NCBI GenBank assembly: GCA_016932415.1
Contig: JAFGCX010000011.1
Coordinates: forward strand, 124,001 to 188,000
DNA: 64,000 nucleotides
Source of the DNA: Candidatus Krumholzibacteriota bacterium
GTDB lineage: Bacteria > Krumholzibacteriota > Krumholzibacteriia > Krumholzibacteriales > Krumholzibacteriaceae
Reading direction: 5' to 3'
Of the stretch, positions 60,321 through 64,000 are shown piece after piece. The position numbers and the translations under genes were made by a program. The notes beneath the pieces were generated by a model. That model saw only the letters and a program-made list of their open reading frames with translations, was not told where the DNA came from and searched no databases. Positions within the stretch are counted from its first letter, which is position 1; each line of letters begins with the position of its first letter.

Positions 60321-62108
60321 ATGAGTGAGATAAACAATTATTGTTCGATCTGTTCGCTGGCCTGTCCCGTTATTTTCAGGGGTGGAAGCAGGTCGCCTTC
60401 CTTCACAAGAGATTCGATCCTGTCGATAGACTGGGACGACAGGGAAGGTTCGAAGTATGGCGGCAGTCTTTGCGCGCGCGGTAACTCCGCGGTCGAATTC
60501 GTCTCCCATCCGAAAAGACTGAACTATCCGTTCGTCCTCGGGAAAAGGTCGAATTTCGAGGCGGCGGTAAAGGAGACTGCCAAAAACCTTGCTTCGATCA
60601 AGGCTGAATCCGGAGCGGGGAGCATAGGTGTCCTTATAGGGGAGAACCTGACCAACGAAGAAGCCGCTCTCGCGCTGAAATTCGCGAAAGATGTCATTGG
60701 TACTTCCAGTATAGAGATCTTTGCTCCTGACGATACGCCTCTCTTCTCGGCATATCTCGATTGCGATTTTTCCGCCCTGTCGACGACGGCCGAAAAACCG
60801 GCGGGCACTAAAAGTGTCTATCTGATGATCGGTGATTCCTTTTCCGACCATCCGTGTACGGCAAAAACGGTCCTGGCCGGAAAGAACTCGGGCAGGGGTA
60901 ACGAGATCATAGTAATAAGTCCGGAACTCAATCACACGGCGTGGTTTGCAGGCACACACCTTATGTGCAATCCCGGCGGAGAGACTGCTGTAGTGGCGGG
61001 ATTGTTGAAAGCTGCGGCGGCAAAAAGCGCCAACCCGCTTGTCCCCGCGCTGAAAAGCATTATTGACGGTATCGAATGGGGAGATATAGAAAAACTCGGC
61101 GGAATAGAAAGAAAGATCGTCGAAAAAGCGGCATTTTCGATTCTCGGATCTGCGAAAATCGAGACTTACATGTCGAACATATTCGGAAGATTCTCCTCCC
61201 CTGGGCTGCTTTCTCTCTTTGCCGAGGCTCTTACGAGCATCTGCCCCGGAGAGAAACTCTTCGACCCGCAGTTTGTCCAGCAGAATACCTGGGGTATCTA
61301 TTCGGTCCTGGCTGGAGCGGGATGCGGAACGGTCCTGGGGAAACTTGAAAGCAGCGATATCGAGGCTCTTGTGATCCTGGGGCTCGATCTTTTCTCTGTA
61401 TATCCCGCGGCTCCGGTGGAAAAAGCGCTCAGGGAGAAGAAGTTCACCGTAGCCACGCAGCTCTTCTGGGGACAGACCGCCGCGCGTTCAAACGTAGTCA
61501 TACCGGCGGCGGGACTGATGGAGAAAAAAGGAACGGTCTCGCCATCGTTCAGGGATGATCTAGTACGGAAGGAAGCGATCGATCCGCCGGCGGGGGCTTT
61601 TTCTGATGAGGAATTTCTCAGGGCGCTCGCCAGGGAGATGGGAGCCGATCTCGGTTCGGCCGATGTCAGAAGAAAGACTGAAAGATCAGGGTCGTGCGAA
61701 GGGCTTGCCGCGAGATGGACCTCCTATTCGAATTCGCTCCGGGCGAACGGATCTTCCCAGGCAGTGCTGCTACCGTGGAGCGAGCCGGTCCATGCAGCCG
61801 ATGGAGCGATCACCAGGCATCTTCACTGGTCCAGGGTGACATCACCCGGACCGAAGCTTCTTGTCTCGAAAGAGGCTGCCGCTGAACTCGGGCTTGCGGG
61901 AGGAGAAAAAGTCAAAGTCTCCTCCGATGGCGGAGAAGAAGTATTTAAAACGGAAGTCACCGAAAGACTCAGGGGCAAAACAGTTGCCGCTTCGATACAT
62001 TTTCCTTCGGTCCGAAAGCTGTTTCCGTGGAAACTCGATGAAAAATCTGAATGCGTGATCCTTGCGCCGGTTCCCGTCAACCTTGAGCGTCAGAGCGAGA
62101 AGAGCTGA
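60321..62108 (+). CDS. molybdopterin oxidoreductase-fold subunit (NuoG/FdhA-like)
   Basis: A 595-residue protein of the molybdopterin-binding superfamily. The N-terminal [4Fe-4S] motif is 'CSICSLACPVIF' plus 'SLCARGNSAVEF'; the middle ('IGVLIGENLTNEEAALALKF', 'QLFWGQTAARSNVVIPAAGL', 'EKKGTVSPSFRDDLVRKEA') and the C-terminal MopB-like barrel ('PKLLVSKEAAAELGLAGGEK') fit the family. It is shorter than FdhF and the position of the catalytic Cys/Sec of formate dehydrogenases reads 'APDDTPLF', so it may be an electron-transfer subunit as in NuoG rather than a formate dehydrogenase. Confidence 0.85.
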   Translation: MSEINNYCSICSLACPVIFRGGSRSPSFTRDSILSIDWDDREGSKYGGSLCARGNSAVEFVSHPKRLNYPFVLGKRSNFEAAVKETAKNLASIKAESGAGSIGVLIGENLTNEEAALALKFAKDVIGTSSIEIFAPDDTPLFSAYLDCDFSALSTTAEKPAGTKSVYLMIGDSFSDHPCTAKTVLAGKNSGRGNEIIVISPELNHTAWFAGTHLMCNPGGETAVVAGLLKAAAAKSANPLVPALKSIIDGIEWGDIEKLGGIERKIVEKAAFSILGSAKIETYMSNIFGRFSSPGLLSLFAEALTSICPGEKLFDPQFVQQNTWGIYSVLAGAGCGTVLGKLESSDIEALVILGLDLFSVYPAAPVEKALREKKFTVATQLFWGQTAARSNVVIPAAGLMEKKGTVSPSFRDDLVRKEAIDPPAGAFSDEEFLRALAREMGADLGSADVRRKTERSGSCEGLAARWTSYSNSLRANGSSQAVLLPWSEPVHAADGAITRHLHWSRVTSPGPKLLVSKEAAAELGLAGGEKVKVSSDGGEEVFKTEVTERLRGKTVAASIHFPSVRKLFPWKLDEKSECVILAPVPVNLERQSEKS

Positions 62109-62110
62109 TT

Positions 62111-62590
62111 ATGGAAAAAAGAATCTATATAAACATGAACCTGTGTACCGGATGCAGAGCATGCGCCGCTGCGTGCGCCGGAGGGCATGACGAACAGGGG
62201 CTTCTAAAGCACGGACCGGTCGAGGAGTCCGCGCTCATGCCTCTGCATTGCCGCCACTGCGATACGCCTCTTTGTCTTGAAGTCTGTCCACAGGACGCGA
62301 TCAAGAAGGAAGAGGACGGAACGATCGTAAGAAAGAACCAGCTGTGCATCGGGTGTAAATCATGTATCATGGCCTGTCCGTTCGGAGTGATGTTCGTCTA
62401 CAGCACCTGGCACATCTCTCCGAAATGCGATCTCTGCCAGGATCGACTCAAGGAAGATAAGCAGCCAAGGTGCGTTTCTACATGTACTTCCGGAGCGCTT
62501 GTCTTCGAGGAACTTACAGAGTTGGAGAAAAAACACGGAAATGCCACTGAGGGCGGACGCTACTTCACCCGATGGATGTTGACGCGTTAG
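62111..62590 (+). CDS. HycB-like polyferredoxin (4Fe-4S) subunit
   Basis: A 159-residue protein with four Cys-rich cluster motifs of the DmsB/HycB type: 'CTGCRACAAACAGGH', 'CRHCDTPLCLEVCPQDAI', 'CIGCKSCIMACPFGVM' and 'CDLCQDRLKEDKQPRCVSTC'. It transfers electrons between the molybdopterin-fold or HydB/HydG subunits and the membrane complex. It starts 2 bases after the previous stop. Confidence 0.93.
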   Translation: MEKRIYINMNLCTGCRACAAACAGGHDEQGLLKHGPVEESALMPLHCRHCDTPLCLEVCPQDAIKKEEDGTIVRKNQLCIGCKSCIMACPFGVMFVYSTWHISPKCDLCQDRLKEDKQPRCVSTCTSGALVFEELTELEKKHGNATEGGRYFTRWMLTR

Positions 62591-62602
62591 CGGAGAGGAC
62601 CT

Positions 62603-63532
62603 ATGGATTTAAAGTATCTGTTCTATTATCTGATATTCCCCGGATTTCTCTTTACCGGGGTGGTCGGGCTGTTGACTACCTGGGTAGACAGAAAAGTGAC
62701 AGCAAGGGTCCACTGGAGAGTAGGCCCCCCGTGGTTTCAGCCTTTTGCCGATACGATGAAGCTTTTTGGCAAGGAAGTGATCATCCCGGCCGGCGCGAAA
62801 AAGACGGGATTTCTCATCATGCCGGTTATCGGCCTGGCAGCAGCGACGCTCGCCTCTACGATAATATGGCTGGCGAATCTCGATCCGTCGGGTTCGTTCG
62901 TCGGGGATTCGATAGTCGTTCTTTATATAATGACTATCCCCGCGATAGCGATGATCCTTGGGGCGAGCGCTTCGGGCAACCCCCTCGGTATCCTCGGTGG
63001 AAGCCGGGAGATGAAACTTCTTTTCGCGTATGAACTGCCCCTTGTGATCTCGATGCTGACGACGGTCTACAAAGCTGGCAGTTTTTCGTTTGAACAGATA
63101 CTGGCGAAACAGGCGGCATCGGGGATCATGCTGGGGAGCGTATCGGGAGTCATAGCCTTCATAGTGACTATAATGTGCGTGCAGGCGAAACTCACATTCA
63201 TCCCGTTTGATATTCCCGAAGCCGAGACGGAGCTGGCCGGCGGGACTCACATCGAGTATTCAGGCGCACCGCTGGCGATCGTAAAACTGAACACGGCGAT
63301 CATGTTCTTCGTTCTTCCAATATTCATGATAACACTCTACTGGGGTGGGATTTCACTGGCGGGGTGGGGAATCCTGACCTCGATACTGAAATACGTCGCT
63401 ATCGTGGTCATTATAGTTCTTATAAAGAATACAAATCCAAGGGTCAGGATCGATCAGGCCCTGCGTTTTTTCTGGGGACCGATGCTTGTACTCTCTATAA
63501 TAGCCATGATCCTGGCTGTGCTCGGTTACTAG
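62603..63532 (+). CDS. NuoH/HycD-like membrane subunit of group 4 hydrogenase or complex I-like enzyme
   Basis: A 309-residue integral membrane protein with eight hydrophobic segments. The first loop 'WVDRKVTARVHWRVGPPWFQ' and the conserved acidic loop 'FDIPEAETELAGGTHIEYSG' match NuoH/HycD and line the quinone- or proton-coupling cavity. 'LFAYELPLVISMLTTVYKAG' is a middle segment. It links electron flow to ion movement. AGAGGA precedes the ATG. Confidence 0.94.
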   Translation: MDLKYLFYYLIFPGFLFTGVVGLLTTWVDRKVTARVHWRVGPPWFQPFADTMKLFGKEVIIPAGAKKTGFLIMPVIGLAAATLASTIIWLANLDPSGSFVGDSIVVLYIMTIPAIAMILGASASGNPLGILGGSREMKLLFAYELPLVISMLTTVYKAGSFSFEQILAKQAASGIMLGSVSGVIAFIVTIMCVQAKLTFIPFDIPEAETELAGGTHIEYSGAPLAIVKLNTAIMFFVLPIFMITLYWGGISLAGWGILTSILKYVAIVVIIVLIKNTNPRVRIDQALRFFWGPMLVLSIIAMILAVLGY

Positions 63533-63547
63533 GTCGCGGAGGAAAGT

Positions 63548-63961
63548 ATGTCACTGGCTTTGAAAGCTTTAAAAAAATCACCCTGGGTATTTCACGTAAA
63601 TACCGGTGCCTGCAATAACTGCGACATAGAGATCCTGGATGCCCTTACTCCAAGATTCGACGTTGAACGGTTTGGAATAGTGCTTGTCGGCAGCATCAGG
63701 CACGCCGACGTGCTTCTTATAAGCGGTCCGGTAACGAGAAACGTACTCCCCAGGCTCAAAAGACTTTATGAACAGGCTCCCAAGCCGGTCAAGGTCATAG
63801 TGGTCGGGGCCTGCGGTTGTAATTGCGGCATTTTCAGAGACGGATACAACATTATCGGCCCTGTTGACAAATATCTGCCGGTCGATGCTTATGTCCCCGG
63901 ATGCCCTCCGAAACCGGAGACGATCATTGCCGGAGTAGTAAAAGTACTTAACACACTATAG
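63548..63961 (+). CDS. NuoB/HycG-like [4Fe-4S] subunit
   Basis: A 137-residue small subunit carrying the proximal (N2-type) cluster. Ligand Cys are seen in 'GACNNCDIEILDAL', 'VVGACGCNCGIFRDGY' and 'YVPGCPPKPETIIAG'. It matches the small subunit of group 4 [NiFe] hydrogenases and NuoB. GGAGGAAAGT precedes the ATG. The large subunit (NuoD/HycE), the Mrp-like antiporter subunits and any NiFe-maturation genes are expected to the right of the window. Confidence 0.94.
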   Translation: MSLALKALKKSPWVFHVNTGACNNCDIEILDALTPRFDVERFGIVLVGSIRHADVLLISGPVTRNVLPRLKRLYEQAPKPVKVIVVGACGCNCGIFRDGYNIIGPVDKYLPVDAYVPGCPPKPETIIAGVVKVLNTL

Positions 63962-64000
63962 GCAGGCCGAGAGCCTGAGACATAACGAGGGAAGCAGGAA

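Noticed and set aside
60321-62108. Catalytic formate dehydrogenase (Cys or Sec form)
   Set aside because: Length is short and the expected catalytic Cys/Sec position is not seen; no in-frame TGA. Called only as a molybdopterin-fold subunit.

Overview
The window is a 64 kb piece of a bacterial chromosome that spans the replication origin. The cell is very probably Gram-negative: there are lipoprotein signal peptides, a beta-barrel porin, an LPS-type cell plan implied by YidC/YidD, and two secreted proteins ending in a 'FPNPF...GxYxCxL' FlgD-like sorting domain of the type exported in the Fibrobacteres-Chlorobi-Bacteroidetes neighbourhood. A dipeptidyl peptidase III with a shortened zinc motif, as described for Caldithrix, and an energy-converting hydrogenase-like complex suggest an anaerobic or facultatively anaerobic member of one of the less-cultured phyla near that group (Calditrichota, Krumholzibacteriota, Eisenbacteria, Zixibacteria are all possible). 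The phylum is an inference from gene content, not a measured placement.

Layout. 1-4137 (minus): end of a MoxR ATPase, an S9 peptidase lipoprotein, and the ribosome-bound ABC-F ATPase EttA. 4263-8486: a large secreted subtilase and, on the other strand, an Hsp20 behind a sigma-54-like promoter. 8543-20364 (minus): the left arm of the origin, bactofilin - M23 peptidase - ParB - ParA - a beta-helix lipoprotein - two parS sites - RsmG - MnmG - MnmE - KhpB/Jag - YidC - YidD - RnpA - RpmH. 20740-22460: DnaA boxes and an unwinding element on both sides of dnaA. 20889-29785 (plus): dnaA, dnaN, recF, a DciA-like gene, gyrB, gyrA. Genes on both sides run away from the origin. 29800-43945: a sorting-domain protein, HflX, a polytopic membrane protein, an aldehyde dehydrogenase, an M20 peptidase, two tandem hybrid histidine kinases, DPP III and a SIMPL-domain protein.

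43961-51510: an alcohol dehydrogenase, then a one-carbon cluster: corrinoid protein, homocysteine methyltransferase, a stand-alone MetH-type activation domain and an MttB-family methyltransferase. Together they look like a methionine synthase cut into separate polypeptides in which an MttB enzyme replaces the folate module. An isochorismatase-fold hydrolase, a flavin oxidoreductase and an RlmN-like radical SAM protein follow. 51712-55728 (minus): a porin and an Fe-S/NAD operon (IscS-like protein without its PLP lysine, IscU fused to zinc ribbons, NadA).

56080-58135: a DUF1573 protein whose conserved CGC motif reads TGA-Gly-Cys in frame, a candidate selenoprotein, followed by a TlpA-like thioredoxin. 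58384 to the right edge: HydB- and HydG-like electron-input subunits, a molybdopterin-fold subunit, a polyferredoxin, and the NuoH- and NuoB-like subunits of a group 4 hydrogenase or complex-I-like assembly cut off by the window edge.

No rRNA, tRNA, CRISPR array, insertion sequence or prophage was seen. The strongest candidates for new biology are the TGA-containing DUF1573/TlpA pair, the lysine-less IscS with its zinc-ribbon IscU, and the split MttB-linked methionine synthase.
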